Source of the DNA: Lichenicola sp964248625
GTDB taxonomy: Bacteria; Pseudomonadota; Alphaproteobacteria; Acetobacterales; Acetobacteraceae
Assembly: GCA_964248625.1 (NCBI GenBank)
Contig: CAXTZG010000006.1
Coordinates: 11,369-75,368, forward strand
Reading direction: 5' to 3'
DNA length: 64,000 nucleotides
Under the pieces are notes generated by a model. That model was not told where the DNA came from and did not search any database. It saw only the letters and a list, made by a program, of their open reading frames with translations. Of this stretch, positions 51,923 to 61,257 are shown in pieces; positions within the stretch are counted from its first letter, which is position 1, and the number at the start of each line of letters is the position of its first letter. A program made the position numbers and the translations under genes.

Positions 51923-51953
51923 TGAGCGCGCGGGATATGGTCCCGCGCGCTCA
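51923..51953 (+). terminator. Strong intrinsic terminator hairpin
   Basis: A perfect 13-bp stem, TGAGCGCGCGGGA with TCCCGCGCGCTCA and a 5-base loop, lies 18 bases after the TonB receptor stop. A moderately T-rich tail (CGCTTTGTCTT) follows. It should end transcription of the receptor gene. Confidence 0.78.
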
Positions 51954-52334
51954 CGCTTTGTCTTCGGCGTTTCCGCAAAGGCCGCCGTTCTGGTGGCAAC
52001 TCTGCCGAGATCTCCTGCAGCCCCGGTCTGCCCTGTGGAGCCATAGGCTGAGCAGGATAAACCGGAGCGCAGTCGCTGATTGCCGTCCTCCACGCTCGAC
52101 GTGCCCGCAAGACGCACCTCCCTTGACCAGGCGGTCGTGAAGCGTCCGGTTAGCGCGCCCCACATGGCTTTGGCCTGGCATCAAGCTGGATCAGCTCGTC
52201 GAGCGCCTCGCAAGGCAGACGGGACCGTTGGACTGTCCGGCGCTGCCGGCGTGACAGCCAGATGCCGGCTTCGACCCTCCCCCGGTCGCGGGCGAGATGC
52301 CCGGACGACCGGTGGCGAGCGAGGAAGACGGGAA
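51954..52334. other. Gene-free convergent region
   Basis: About 380 bases between the terminator and the end of the convergent CocE-type gene. No gene or additional hairpin is supported. Confidence 0.45.
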
Positions 52335-54329
52335 TCAGCCCGGGGGCGGGGCGTCGGCTCGCACGACAGGGAGCAGCACGGCGCTGTGGCCCTGGGCATT
52401 GTGCTCGATGGTCATGGTGGCCGGGCGGTAGTCCGCCGGCTTGGCGAACAGGATGTTGGGCACGTAGGTCTGCGGGTTGCGGTCGTAGAGCGGAAACAGG
52501 GTGGACTGCACCTGCACCATCAGGCGGTGGCCGGGCTGCAGCGTGTAGTTCAGGGTGGGGAGGCGGAACTTGTATTCCTGCAGCTGACCAGCCGGGATCG
52601 GGGTCGGGTGCTCGAAGCTCCGCCGGTAGCGGCCGCGGAAGATGTCGAGGCTTATGGGGAGCTGGTAGCCCCCCATCTCCGGCTGCGCCGGGTCGGTGGA
52701 CGGGTAGACATCGATGATCTTGACCGCGAAGTCGGCGTCGGTGCCGGTGGTGCGGACGAACAGGTCGGCCACCGGGGCGCCGGCGAACCGGATCGGGTGG
52801 TCGAGCACAGGCGTGCGATAGACCAGCACGTCGGGACGGGTGGCGGCGGTGCGCTGGTCCTGCACCAGCCAGGTGGCCCAGGAGGGGTGGTCACCGAAGC
52901 GGGCGGGGAGCGGCTCGAACGGGATCGGCTTCGCGGGGTCGGAGATGTAGCTATCCTCACCAGCCTGCGGAGCGTCGGTGGAGAGGCCGCCGGCAGGTTG
53001 GAAGAAGTAGGAAGTCAGCGCAGCCGGGGCAACGAGCGGCCAGTCGGCGAGGCTGTCCCAATGATTCTCACCAGGATCATAGATCAGCACCTTGGGCGTC
53101 GGATGGGCGGGGGCGCGGTCCTTGAGGTAGGTGTCGAAGAACGGGACCAGCACGTCGCGGCGGAAGTCGGCGGCGGTGTCGCCCTTCCACTTGAGCGGGC
53201 CGAGCGAGTCGGCGCTGCGATTGACCTGGCTGTGATACCAGGGGCCCATCACCAAGTGGGCGTTCGTGGTGGCGTTCGCAGCACGGAGCGCGTCCCAGGT
53301 GTGGATGGCGCCGAACATGTCCTCCTGGTCCCACAGGCCCTGCAGCCACATGGTCGGAATGCCGGGAGGATGGGCCGCGATCAGCTTGTCCAGCGCCTGC
53401 ACCTGCCAGAACGCGTCATAAGCCGGGTGAGCGGACAGGCGGCGCCAGAAGGGAAGCTGGTCGAAGCCGTGCGCGATCGCGTAGGCGCCGGCGGAACCGG
53501 CATCGAGAAAGGCCTGGTAGTCGTCGTAGGCGGTGCGGGGCACAGGGTCGCCCTTGCCCTTCACGCTGGTCTGCCCGGACAGGTAGTCGAGGTTGGTCTG
53601 GCGGAAGGCACCGTAGTGGAACCAGTCGTCGCCCATCCAGCCATCGATCATCGGGCTCTCGGGAGCGGCCACCTTCAGCGCCGGGTGCGGGCCGAGCAGG
53701 GCCATGGTGACGGTCCAGCCGTCGTAGGAGGAGCCGATCTCGCCGATGCGGCCGTTGGACTCCGGGACGTGCTTGGAGAGCCAGTCGGTGGTGTCGTAGG
53801 CGTCGGTGGTGTCGTCGGTCTTCGACGGGTTGAAGGAGCCGATCGGTGGGCGGGTCATGGTGTAGACGCCCTCGGAGGCATACTTGCCGCGCACGTCCTG
53901 GAACACGAGGATATAGCCATCGTCGACCCACTCGCGATCGGCGGACCAAGCAGCGTCGCGCAGATGCGGGAGCTCCTTCTTGACGAAGAAGTTCGCGTCA
54001 TAGGGAGTACGCTCGAGCAGCATCGGCAGGCCGTGAGCGCCATGCGGCACGACGATGACGGTGTGCAGCTTCACGCCGTCGCGCATGGGGATCATCACCT
54101 CACGGCGGTCGTAGTCGTACTCGGTGCGGGGAGCGGCCCAGTGCTGGGCGATGTCGCCCTGCGGCGGAGGCTGGTCATCGAGCTGCGCCGGCGATGGTCC
54201 AGGGGATGGCGTAGGGGTCTGAGCCGCACCCGCAAGGGGAACGGCAAGGATGGCGACGGCCAGGGAAGCGGCAGAGACCCACAATGTCATCAAGGAAGGG
54301 TTCCGGTTGCGATGGAGCTGGGGCGGCAT
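52335..54329 (-). CDS. Secreted CocE/NonD-type X-Pro acyl hydrolase
   Basis: A ~664-residue S15/CocE-superfamily hydrolase, a close paralogue of the one at 15888-17986. The signal peptide (LWVSAASLAVAILAVPLAGA) is followed by a Pro-rich linker. YDYDRREVMIPMRDGVKLHT starts the catalytic domain. The nucleophile is in EIGSSYDGWTV, DQEDMFGAIHTWDA carries a family-typical acidic loop, and LQPGHRLMVQVQSTLFPLYD is the jelly-roll domain. I chose the ATG at 54329; another at 54290 is possible. Such enzymes hydrolyse amino-acid esters or acyl amides; the specificity is unknown. Running uninterrupted, it confirms the gapped paralogue. Confidence 0.88.
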   Translation of the reverse strand: MPPQLHRNRNPSLMTLWVSAASLAVAILAVPLAGAAQTPTPSPGPSPAQLDDQPPPQGDIAQHWAAPRTEYDYDRREVMIPMRDGVKLHTVIVVPHGAHGLPMLLERTPYDANFFVKKELPHLRDAAWSADREWVDDGYILVFQDVRGKYASEGVYTMTRPPIGSFNPSKTDDTTDAYDTTDWLSKHVPESNGRIGEIGSSYDGWTVTMALLGPHPALKVAAPESPMIDGWMGDDWFHYGAFRQTNLDYLSGQTSVKGKGDPVPRTAYDDYQAFLDAGSAGAYAIAHGFDQLPFWRRLSAHPAYDAFWQVQALDKLIAAHPPGIPTMWLQGLWDQEDMFGAIHTWDALRAANATTNAHLVMGPWYHSQVNRSADSLGPLKWKGDTAADFRRDVLVPFFDTYLKDRAPAHPTPKVLIYDPGENHWDSLADWPLVAPAALTSYFFQPAGGLSTDAPQAGEDSYISDPAKPIPFEPLPARFGDHPSWATWLVQDQRTAATRPDVLVYRTPVLDHPIRFAGAPVADLFVRTTGTDADFAVKIIDVYPSTDPAQPEMGGYQLPISLDIFRGRYRRSFEHPTPIPAGQLQEYKFRLPTLNYTLQPGHRLMVQVQSTLFPLYDRNPQTYVPNILFAKPADYRPATMTIEHNAQGHSAVLLPVVRADAPPPG

Positions 54330-54620
54330 GCCGCCCCGGGCGGTCGGGAGACCATACCAGCCGCCGCGGCCGCCGTGCAGGGTCGCGTCCGCACTTTTGG
54401 CGTCCGCGAGTGTGGTTGATGATCGGCAGCAGCGGCTCACGCTGACTGGCCATGCCAGCTGTGATGCGAACCACTTGGATCACGCGCCCGTCGAGCGGGG
54501 CGGGAACTTAGCCGTCGCCTTTAAGCGGCTGCGGCCGGTATCGCCATCAAGGTCGTCATCACGGCTTCCGGGCCACTGCGGCAACCGCGTCTCTCAAGGA
54601 CGATGGCACGCGAGCGCCAC
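54330..54620. other. Gene-free stretch
   Basis: About 290 bases between the CocE-type gene and an IS5 left end. No supported gene or promoter. Confidence 0.4.
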
Positions 54621-55238
54621 CTAGCTCAGGACCCATCAAGTTGCTCGTGAAGCTGATCTCGGCTGATCACTGGCAGCATCGAGGGGTGCTGCCGTGAGTG
54701 ACCTGATCTGGTTGTCCAAGGCACAGATGCAGCGGATCGAGCCGCACTTCCCGCTGTCGCACGAGGTGCTGCGGGTCGATGACCGACGGGTGATCAACGG
54801 CATCATCGTCGTGATCCGCAACGGCCTGTGCTGGCGCGATGCACCTGCGGAGCATGCGCCGCACAAGACGACCCATGACCGCTTCATCCGCTGGAGCCGC
54901 CTGGGTGTGTTCAACCGCATCTTGCGGCGTTGGCGGCCAAGGGTGGAAAGCCCGGCCAGCTGATGATCCACGCAACGCACCTGAAGGCGCACCGGACGGC
55001 GGCCAGCCTTCCCGAAAGGGCCTGTTTCCCGACGTATCGGGCGCACCAAGAGCGGCCACCGGTCATGCTGCTCAGCGAAAGCCGGATGAGCGACGACAAG
55101 GGTGCTGCGCTGATGATCGAGGCGCTCCACAAGGCGCAAGACCATGTTGGGCGACCGGGGTTATGATGCCAACTGGTTCCGCGAAGCGCCGACGGCGCGC
55201 GGCATGACGCCGTGCATCCCGTCAAAGGCCAATCGCCA
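54621..55238 (+). mobile_element. Degenerate IS5-family (IS427-like) element
   Basis: The left end begins at CTAGCTCAGGACCCATCAAG and is followed by a leader and a GTG-started transposase part: SDLIWLSKAQMQRIEPHFPL, RNGLCWRDAPAEHAPHKTTH, DRFIRWSRLGVFNRIL. The second part, KPGQLMIHATHLKAHRTAAS and LGDRGYDANWFREAPTARGM, lies in other frames with changes from the active sequence. It breaks off after CIPSKANRHVLI at ~55238. The C-terminal DDE Glu region and right end are missing. Copies of the left part occur at 15567-15862 and 24571-24680. Confidence 0.82.
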
Positions 55239-55252
55239 CGTGCTGATCCTGT

Positions 55253-55819
55253 TCAGCAACGGGGACGTAGTCCATCGAGCAGCAGGTCCAACACCCGGCG
55301 CAGCTGGGACGCGTCGGTCGAGGTCGCCGTCATCAGGACGGCACCTGCAAGGCTCAAGGTCACGTCGTCCGGTTCGATGTCCTGGCGAATGGTGACGTCG
55401 GAGGCGCCCGCGGTCATGAACCGCGCCACCACAGCCCGGACACGGGCGCGCGTCTCCGGCGCCAATGCCATTGGCGACGTCAGGGCGATGCGCAGGGCAT
55501 CCCGCATGGCGTGTTTTGCGGCAACGAACCGGGCGTATTGATCCATCCATATCCGCAGGGCATCCAATGCTCCGTGGGCGGCGAGCAGCGGTTCCACGTC
55601 CGCCGCAAGTGCATCAAGCTCCGAGCAATACACCGCCTCTATCAGGGCTTCGCGCGTCGGGAAGTTGCGATAGAGCGTGGCCACACCCACCCCGGCGGCC
55701 CGTGCGACACTCTCCAGCGACACCGTTGCGTTGCCGGCGGAAAAGAACCGCCGGGCCTCCGCGATGAGGCGCTCCCGGTTCCTGGCCGCGTCGGCACGCA
55801 AGCGAGGCGGCTTTGACAA
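55253..55819 (-). CDS. TetR-family transcriptional regulator
   Basis: A 188-residue TetR repressor. The N-terminal HTH (RLIAEARRFFSAGNATVSLE then SVARAAGVGVATLYRNFPTR) is textbook, and the C-terminal ligand domain is helical. The only in-frame start is a TTG at 55819, with GGAGGGG about eight bases upstream. This ribosome site overlaps the palindrome at 55821-55834, so the protein probably represses its own translation start region. It is divergent from the aldo/keto reductase 67 bases away, its likely target. The gene end abuts an IS5 remnant. Confidence 0.88.
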   Translation of the reverse strand: MSKPPRLRADAARNRERLIAEARRFFSAGNATVSLESVARAAGVGVATLYRNFPTREALIEAVYCSELDALAADVEPLLAAHGALDALRIWMDQYARFVAAKHAMRDALRIALTSPMALAPETRARVRAVVARFMTAGASDVTIRQDIEPDDVTLSLAGAVLMTATSTDASQLRRVLDLLLDGLRPRC

Positions 55820-55820
55820 A

Positions 55821-55834
55821 CGGAGGCCCCTCCG
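55821..55834. promoter_or_regulatory. Palindromic operator in TetR/AKR interval
   Basis: CGGAGG-CC-CCTCCG is a 14-base palindrome in the 66-base divergent interval. It is part of a larger pair: AAACGGAGG at 55818-55826 is repeated in inverse as CCTCCGTTT at 55859-55867, near the reductase start. Two half-operators bracketing the promoters fit TetR-type control. Confidence 0.6.
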
Positions 55835-55885
55835 GATAAGCCGGCGTGAACGGATGACCCTCCGTTTAAGTCAGCCTTAGCACGG

Positions 55886-56812
55886 ATGCGTTTCATGCCC
55901 CATCATACGCGATCAGCTGCGCCCCTCGGCGGCGTTTACCGCTTGGGCGAGCACGAGGTGGCACGTGTTGGCTATGGCGCGCTGCAGCTTCGCACAGTCG
56001 AGCCCGACAGGGCGGTCGCCCTGCTGCGGCGCGCGATCGACCTCGGTGTCGATCACATCGACACGGCTCAGTTCTATGGCGACGGCTCCGTCAACCGCGC
56101 GATCCGCGAGGTGCTATCCGCAGATGGCGGGGTCGTGGTCGCCACCAAGGTCGGTGGTGACCCGGACACGGGAAAAATCCCGGTGAAGCTCGCGCAGCGG
56201 CCCGAACAACTCCGCGCGAGCCTGGAGGACAACCTCCTGAGCCTCGGGTTGGAACAGATCCCCGTGGTCAACCTGCGTCGCGCCGACGTCGGACCCGGGC
56301 TCAGTGCCGAAGGCGATCAGGTCGTCGACATTGACGACCAGCTGGCGGTGATGATTGCGATGCGGGACGAGGGCAAGATCGGGGCCATAGGCCTGAGCGC
56401 CGTCGACCTGGAGCGGCTCAACCGCGCGCTTCCCGCCGGCATAGCGTGCGTGCAGAACGCCTATAGCCTCGTTGGTCGGGAATCGGAGGCGCTGCTCCAG
56501 GTCTGCCTCGCGAATGGGATTGCTTGGACACCCTTCTATCCCCTCGGCGGCGGCGCGATCGGCGGCCCCAAGGTGGCGGACCAGCCCAAGGTGCAGGAAA
56601 TTGCCGCGCGGCTGGGCGTCACGCCCATGCATGTCGGGCTGGCTTGGCTGCTGCGACACGCGCCCAACACCCTGCTGATCCCTGGGACGACAAGCGTCGA
56701 CCACCTTGAACAGAACCTGGCGGTCGCGTCCGTGGAGCTGGACGAAGAGGCGATGGCCGATCTCGACGCGCTCGACGCGGCCACGGCCAGCACCCAGCCA
56801 TCTCGACAATGA
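55886..56812 (+). CDS. Aldo/keto reductase-like protein without catalytic His
   Basis: A 308-residue TIM-barrel protein of the AKR superfamily. Asp59 (HIDTAQFYG), Tyr64 and Lys88 (VATKVG) of the catalytic tetrad are present, but the His position reads VVNLRRAD, with Arg131. LIPGTTSVDHLEQNL is the NADPH-binding C-terminal part. This AKR branch, with Arg in that site, is known and its members reduce carbonyls or are of unknown role. The start is ATG at 55886 or 55895. It is divergent from the TetR gene and probably repressed by it. Confidence 0.87.
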   Translation: MRFMPHHTRSAAPLGGVYRLGEHEVARVGYGALQLRTVEPDRAVALLRRAIDLGVDHIDTAQFYGDGSVNRAIREVLSADGGVVVATKVGGDPDTGKIPVKLAQRPEQLRASLEDNLLSLGLEQIPVVNLRRADVGPGLSAEGDQVVDIDDQLAVMIAMRDEGKIGAIGLSAVDLERLNRALPAGIACVQNAYSLVGRESEALLQVCLANGIAWTPFYPLGGGAIGGPKVADQPKVQEIAARLGVTPMHVGLAWLLRHAPNTLLIPGTTSVDHLEQNLAVASVELDEEAMADLDALDAATASTQPSRQ

Positions 56813-57011
56813 GGGTCGGTTCTGAAGTTAGGCGGCTATGGTAAGTCGTGACGACGGTAAAGGCTTTCATCGGTATCGCTGCCGTTCAGACCAGTGAGCC
56901 ATAAAAAATGATTGCTATGAGGCGCAGAGCCGCCGTCAGCGGCGGCCGAGCCTTTGTCCGGTTTTCATCACCGACGGCGGTAGGCAAGGAGCAGGGGCTG
57001 CCGCCGCACGG

Positions 57012-58480
57012 TAGACTCAACTGGTCGTCGCAACACCTGGAGGAGGGGTGCTGGATGGCGGGACGGCGGCGGTCTGACCGGGCTTTACGGGACAAGCTGC
57101 GTTCGCCGGGGTGACTTCCGGTAGCGCGGCGTGAACACATGCGTCACTTCTGGACGCTGATTGCAGCCGGCCTGACGAGCGAGGACGCGGCGCTCGGCAC
57201 GGGCGTATCGCAACCGGTTGGAACACGCTGGTTCCGAAAGGCGGGAGGTATGCCGCCATCCAGGTTCAGAGCGTCGGTAAAGTCACCATCCGGGCGTCAC
57301 CTGTCGTTTGCCGAGCGGGAGGAACTTGCGGTTCTGCATGCTCAGGGTCTTGGAGTGCGAGAGATCGGCCGCCGGCTGGGGCGGGCGGGATCGACGGTAT
57401 CGCGGAGTTGGACGCAACGCGTCCAACCGGCGCAATGCCGCCACGCACAGTGGCGGCCTGGAATATCGAGCGACCACGGCGCAATGGCATGCTGAGCGGG
57501 CCGGACGCCGTCCGAAGTCGGCAAAGCTTGCCGTCCATGCGGCGCTACGAGGCTACGTACAGGAACGGCTGTACGGCGTTATAGCCGCTCCGGACGGCGT
57601 CGCGGTATCCGGCCCATCCGTGCCAAGGAAAGGGCGGCGTCACGGGCGCCGGCAGGCGCGGCGTTGGGCCAGGACATGGAGCCCGCAACAGATGGCACAT
57701 CGCTTACGGATCGACTTTCCCGGGGACGAGCCGATGCGCATCAGCCACGAGGCCATCTACCAGGCGCTGTTCGTGCAGGGCCGAGGCGCGCTACGCCGCG
57801 AGCTGACGGCCTGCTTGCGCACCGGTCGGGCGCTGCGCGTGCCACGAGCGCGCATACGCGGACGGGGCAAATCATTCGTCGAGCCACAGGTCATGATCAG
57901 CCAGCGCCCAGCCGAGGCGACGGACCGTTGCGGTGCCAGGCCATTGGAAGGGCGACCTCATCCTGGGCCTGGACAGTTCCGCGATCGGCACCCTGGTCGA
58001 GCGGACGACGCGGTTCACCATGCTGCTCCACCTGCCGCGCATGGAAGGTCACGGCGTCGGAGCGCCGATCAAGAACGGACCAGCACTCGCCGGCCATGGT
58101 GCCGAAGCAGTCCGCGACGCGATCACGCGCACGATCGCCACCTTGCCGGCGCAGCTTCGGCGGTCCCTGACGTGGGATCAGGGGGACGAAGATGGCCCAG
58201 CACGTCCGGTTGCGGATCGAAACAGGTTTGCCGGTCTACTTCTGCGATCCGCAGAGTCCATGGCAGCGCGGCACCAGTGAGAACACAACGGCTTGCTGCG
58301 ACAGTACTTCCCGAAAGGCACCGACCTGAGCGTGCACGGTGCACAGGATCTCGTAGCGGTCAGCGCTGTTCTCAACACCAGGCCTCGCAAGACCCTCGGC
58401 TGGAGAACGCCTGCCGAGGCATGTGACGACGCGCTGAGGGCAGCGCACACGGGTGTTGCGACGTGCAGCGTCTTGATCCG
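57012..58480 (+). mobile_element. Frameshifted IS30-family element
   Basis: Terminal inverted repeats are visible: CGTCGCAACACC at 57026-57037 and its complement GGTGTTGCGACG at 58452-58463. Between them the IS30 transposase can be read in several frames: MAGRRRSDRALRDKL (57054), FAEREELAVLHAQGLGVREI and GRRLGRAGSTVSR; then SPQQMAHRLRIDFPGDEPMR and ISHEAIYQALFVQGRGALRR; then GHWKGDLILGLDSSAIGTLV (Asp), and finally LNTRPRKTLGWRTPAEA (Glu region). At least three frameshifts make the element inactive. Confidence 0.85.
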
Positions 58481-58723
58481 CTTCGTGGCTCCGGCGTGGC
58501 TTCCTCCCTCACGCCGCAACGACAGCTTCTGCCATCGCCTGCACTGTTTAAGCTGCTTGGTGGCTTAACGGTTAAGCTGACAGCAGCGACAGCGCAGGCA
58601 CACGGCAACTTTGTGGGGTGCTGCCGAGCCGCTACCACGGGCGGACTCGATCTGCCCGCTGGTGCCATCAGTTGTCCAGGCAGGATCGCACGCACAATCC
58701 CGCCAAGCGCGCAGGCGCTCTCT

Positions 58724-59305
58724 TCAACCCGGCAGCAGGACGTGGTCGATGACGTGGATAACGCCGTTCGACTGGTAGACGTCGGCGATCGTCACTGTCG
58801 CGACGTCACCCTTCACGTCTGTCAGCATGATGGTGCCGGGAGTGCCCATGGTTGCCGTCAGCGGCACGCCAGCAACCGTCATGAGGCTTGCCCTGCCGCC
58901 ACCCGCGACGATCGCGGCCATCAGCGCCTTGGAGTCCATGCTGTCGGCGATCACGTGATAGGTCAGCACCTTGGTCAGGGCGGCCTTGTTCTTGGGCTCC
59001 AACAAGGTAGGAACCGTGCCCGACGGCAGCATCGCGAAGGCTTCGTTGGTCGGCGCGAACACTGTGAACGGTCCCGGACCGGACAGCGTGTCGACGAGGC
59101 CTGCCGCCTTGACAGCCGCGACGAGCGTCGTGTGATCCTTCGAGTTGACCGCGTTCTGGATGATGTTCTGCTGCGGATACATGGCCGCCCCGCCGACCAT
59201 GGGATCGGTCATGGAGTTCGACTGCATCGATGCAGAACCAGGCTGCATGCAGCCCGCCAACAGCCCAGCCGTCAGCATCATCGGCATGATGTTGCAAAGT
59301 TTCAT
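58724..59305 (-). CDS. Fasciclin (FAS1) domain lipoprotein
   Basis: A 193-residue lipoprotein. The signal peptide ends in the lipobox LLAGC (Cys19), so it is probably lipidated and anchored. One FAS1 domain follows: SKDHTTLVAAVKAAGLVDTL, the H1 motif PFTVFAPTNEAFAML and the H2 motif VIHVIDHVLLPG. Such domains serve in adhesion or cell-surface structure in bacteria. AGGAAAC precedes the ATG. It stands alone; the IS30 element ends 244 bases beyond its stop. Confidence 0.9.
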   Translation of the reverse strand: MKLCNIMPMMLTAGLLAGCMQPGSASMQSNSMTDPMVGGAAMYPQQNIIQNAVNSKDHTTLVAAVKAAGLVDTLSGPGPFTVFAPTNEAFAMLPSGTVPTLLEPKNKAALTKVLTYHVIADSMDSKALMAAIVAGGGRASLMTVAGVPLTATMGTPGTIMLTDVKGDVATVTIADVYQSNGVIHVIDHVLLPG

Positions 59306-59652
59306 TGATGTGTTTCCTGTCCCGGGATCCGATCTGCGACCCTTTCACCGTTACGGATCTGCTACGCCGGTGGATGCATCTCAGGATCTGATCGGTTGGA
59401 GGCAGGGAGAGTGATCCCTTGTGACCACGCATCTCTGCTCGGCAACACAGCAACGCCCGCAGCGATTACGACCCACCAGAGGAGAAGCAGAAGCGGAACA
59501 CCATGCCCGACGGCCCCGACGCAACCTGGCTGCCGATTACGGCTGGGGACGACGCTGTACGGAAGCCGGTAGCAGTGACGCGCAGTTCAGCTGCTACACC
59601 GCATCTCCCTTGATAGGCGTGGCCGCCAGCATGCGCCTGATGAGGCAGCGAC
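59306..59652. other. Gene-free stretch
   Basis: About 350 bases upstream of the fasciclin gene. No gene seen; its promoter must lie here but boxes are unclear. Confidence 0.4.
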
Positions 59653-60126
59653 TTACCTCCAAGGTGAAGTGAGGACGATGCCCGCCAGAATAATCCAGGC
59701 GATCATGAAGACGACTGGCATGTAACGCGAGAACAGCATACCGCGGCGGTGGGCGGCATGGATGCGACGATCACCGTCCACGAAGACAGACGGTCTCCAT
59801 TTGAGGGTCGACGACGCGTGAGCCTCGTTGAGAGCATCCATAAATAAAATGTTCCACTCAACGATGATCCTATAGCCCGTGTTCAGTCCAGGCCATGCCA
59901 GCACAGCGAGCGTGAACCCGATAACGGATAGGGCTGGCGTGATCCAATAGAATTTTGCCATCGGGCTAGCTCCGGCATACGCCAGCGACATTGTAAAAGA
60001 GATGAGTAGAAACGCCTCAGCACTGATGAGCGCGTTGACACGGTCGTGAAACACGCCGATCTCGAACCTCATCTCCTCACGTATTGTCGATAGGCGCTTC
60101 AGGTGATCATCGCCTATCTCGCTCAT
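59653..60126 (-). CDS. Small membrane protein of unknown function
   Basis: A 157-residue protein with three predicted membrane helices: AEAFLLISFTMSLAYAG, ITPALSVIGFTLAVLAW and the C-terminal YMPVVFMIAWIILAGIVL. The soluble parts contain charged RRIHAAHRRG-type segments. It resembles RipA-type octameric membrane proteins or DUF-type helices-only proteins, but I cannot name the family. The start at 60126 has AGGA upstream; an in-frame TTG-type extension adds 11 residues without support. No neighbour explains it. Confidence 0.7.
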   Translation of the reverse strand: MSEIGDDHLKRLSTIREEMRFEIGVFHDRVNALISAEAFLLISFTMSLAYAGASPMAKFYWITPALSVIGFTLAVLAWPGLNTGYRIIVEWNILFMDALNEAHASSTLKWRPSVFVDGDRRIHAAHRRGMLFSRYMPVVFMIAWIILAGIVLTSPWR

Positions 60127-60276
60127 GTCGCTGTTCCTAGCTCCGCCAAGCACAAGCACGGCATTTCACCGATTATGAGCGCTATGCCTACTGCCGACAC
60201 CACAGTCCGGACAGGAACGCGCGCATGATCGCTGGCTTTATCCACCGGATTCAAGGCCAATGGATACAATCGTTCC

Positions 60277-60999
60277 TCATCGCAGGGTGTACTTGTATGC
60301 CTGCGCACGCTCCGTCATGCCCCCGAAGACAAGAGCAAGGCTCGTCCAGACCACGAGGTTGATCCCGAGCGAGGCGAGCCGGAAGTGCCACAGCGTGACC
60401 GCCGAGAACCCGGCAGGCACCTCGTCTACCACGGGGAGCAGTAGCATCGCGACGATGACCAGCGCGAGATAAGCTGTGGCGGCTGCCAAGGTGGCGTCCC
60501 GAAGACCATGGCGCGGCTGAAGCGAGCGGCCGAGGTTGAGACCAACGATCCCAGCGCCAACCGAGAGCGCCACCATGCCGAAGTAGGCTGCCGTCCGGAT
60601 CCCAATCGTTTCCGAGTTGCCGATCGAAGGCGGGTTGGCCGGGTACTTGATTTGCGGAACCAGGATCAGCACCACGAAGGCAGCGCCACCCAGCAGGGCC
60701 GCTGTTCCGCGCGCCCCAATGTTGCCCAGCCGCCCCTGCGCGAAGGCGAATATCAGGGCGAAGATGCCGCCCAGCGCGGTCCCGTAGATGGTGATGCCCG
60801 TCAGCAGCCCGATCGTGCTCTGCACTGCCCGGCTGACCAGTTCGGGCTCCGGTGGATCGCCGGCCACCTGATGCATGTGGGTCTCGAAGGCGATCGCAAG
60901 GTCGACCTGTGGCTCACCGAACAGCCAGGCGAGGCAGAACCCGAGCAGGCCGGCGAGGATGCCGACCAGCATCCCCCGGATAAGGAGCGTTCTGACCAT
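60277..60999 (-). CDS. cbtA: Cobalt transporter subunit CbtA
   Basis: A 240-residue membrane protein with about six helices, the predicted CbtA channel/permease of the B12-regulated cobalt importer CbtAB. LLIRGMLVGILAGLLGFCLA is the first helix; ETHMHQVAGDPPEPELVSRA is the family His/Glu loop; IKYPANPPSIGNSETIGIRT is the conserved central segment. GAGGGG lies about seven bases before the ATG at 60999. It starts 10 bases after cbtB and is in the same riboswitch-controlled operon. Confidence 0.9.
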   Translation of the reverse strand: MVRTLLIRGMLVGILAGLLGFCLAWLFGEPQVDLAIAFETHMHQVAGDPPEPELVSRAVQSTIGLLTGITIYGTALGGIFALIFAFAQGRLGNIGARGTAALLGGAAFVVLILVPQIKYPANPPSIGNSETIGIRTAAYFGMVALSVGAGIVGLNLGRSLQPRHGLRDATLAAATAYLALVIVAMLLLPVVDEVPAGFSAVTLWHFRLASLGINLVVWTSLALVFGGMTERAQAYKYTLR

Positions 61000-61009
61000 G
61001 ACCGGCCCC

Positions 61010-61219
61010 TCAATGACAAGGGAAGCCAAGCAGATGGCGGCCATCGTGGACGAACTCGTGCACCATCATCCCGTGCACAATCGAGGTGGCACCCTCTTCG
61101 GCGCCGACGAAATAGATCGCGAGCAGCGCCAGCAGGCCGCCGAAGATCGCCCAGGGCAGGATCTCGCGCACCGGTATGACAGCTGGCGGTTGCGTCGGTC
61201 CGGTGTAGGTGGTGGGCAT
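61010..61219 (-). CDS. cbtB: Cobalt transporter subunit CbtB
   Basis: A 69-residue protein with one membrane helix (ILPWAIFGGLLALLAIYFVG) and the family's metal-binding C-terminus HEFVHDGRHLLGFPCH, rich in His with a terminal Cys. It is the small partner of CbtA. The second of two adjacent ATGs (61219) is best spaced from GGAG. It is the first gene after the riboswitch. Confidence 0.93.
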   Translation of the reverse strand: MPTTYTGPTQPPAVIPVREILPWAIFGGLLALLAIYFVGAEEGATSIVHGMMVHEFVHDGRHLLGFPCH

Positions 61220-61257
61220 CATATTCTCCGTGGGATTGCGCGTCCCGTTCGAGTTGC

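Noticed and set aside
52080..54419. A 779-codon open frame opposite the second CocE-type gene
   Set aside because: Antisense shadow; the minus-strand hydrolase has a signal peptide, catalytic motifs and a paralogue.
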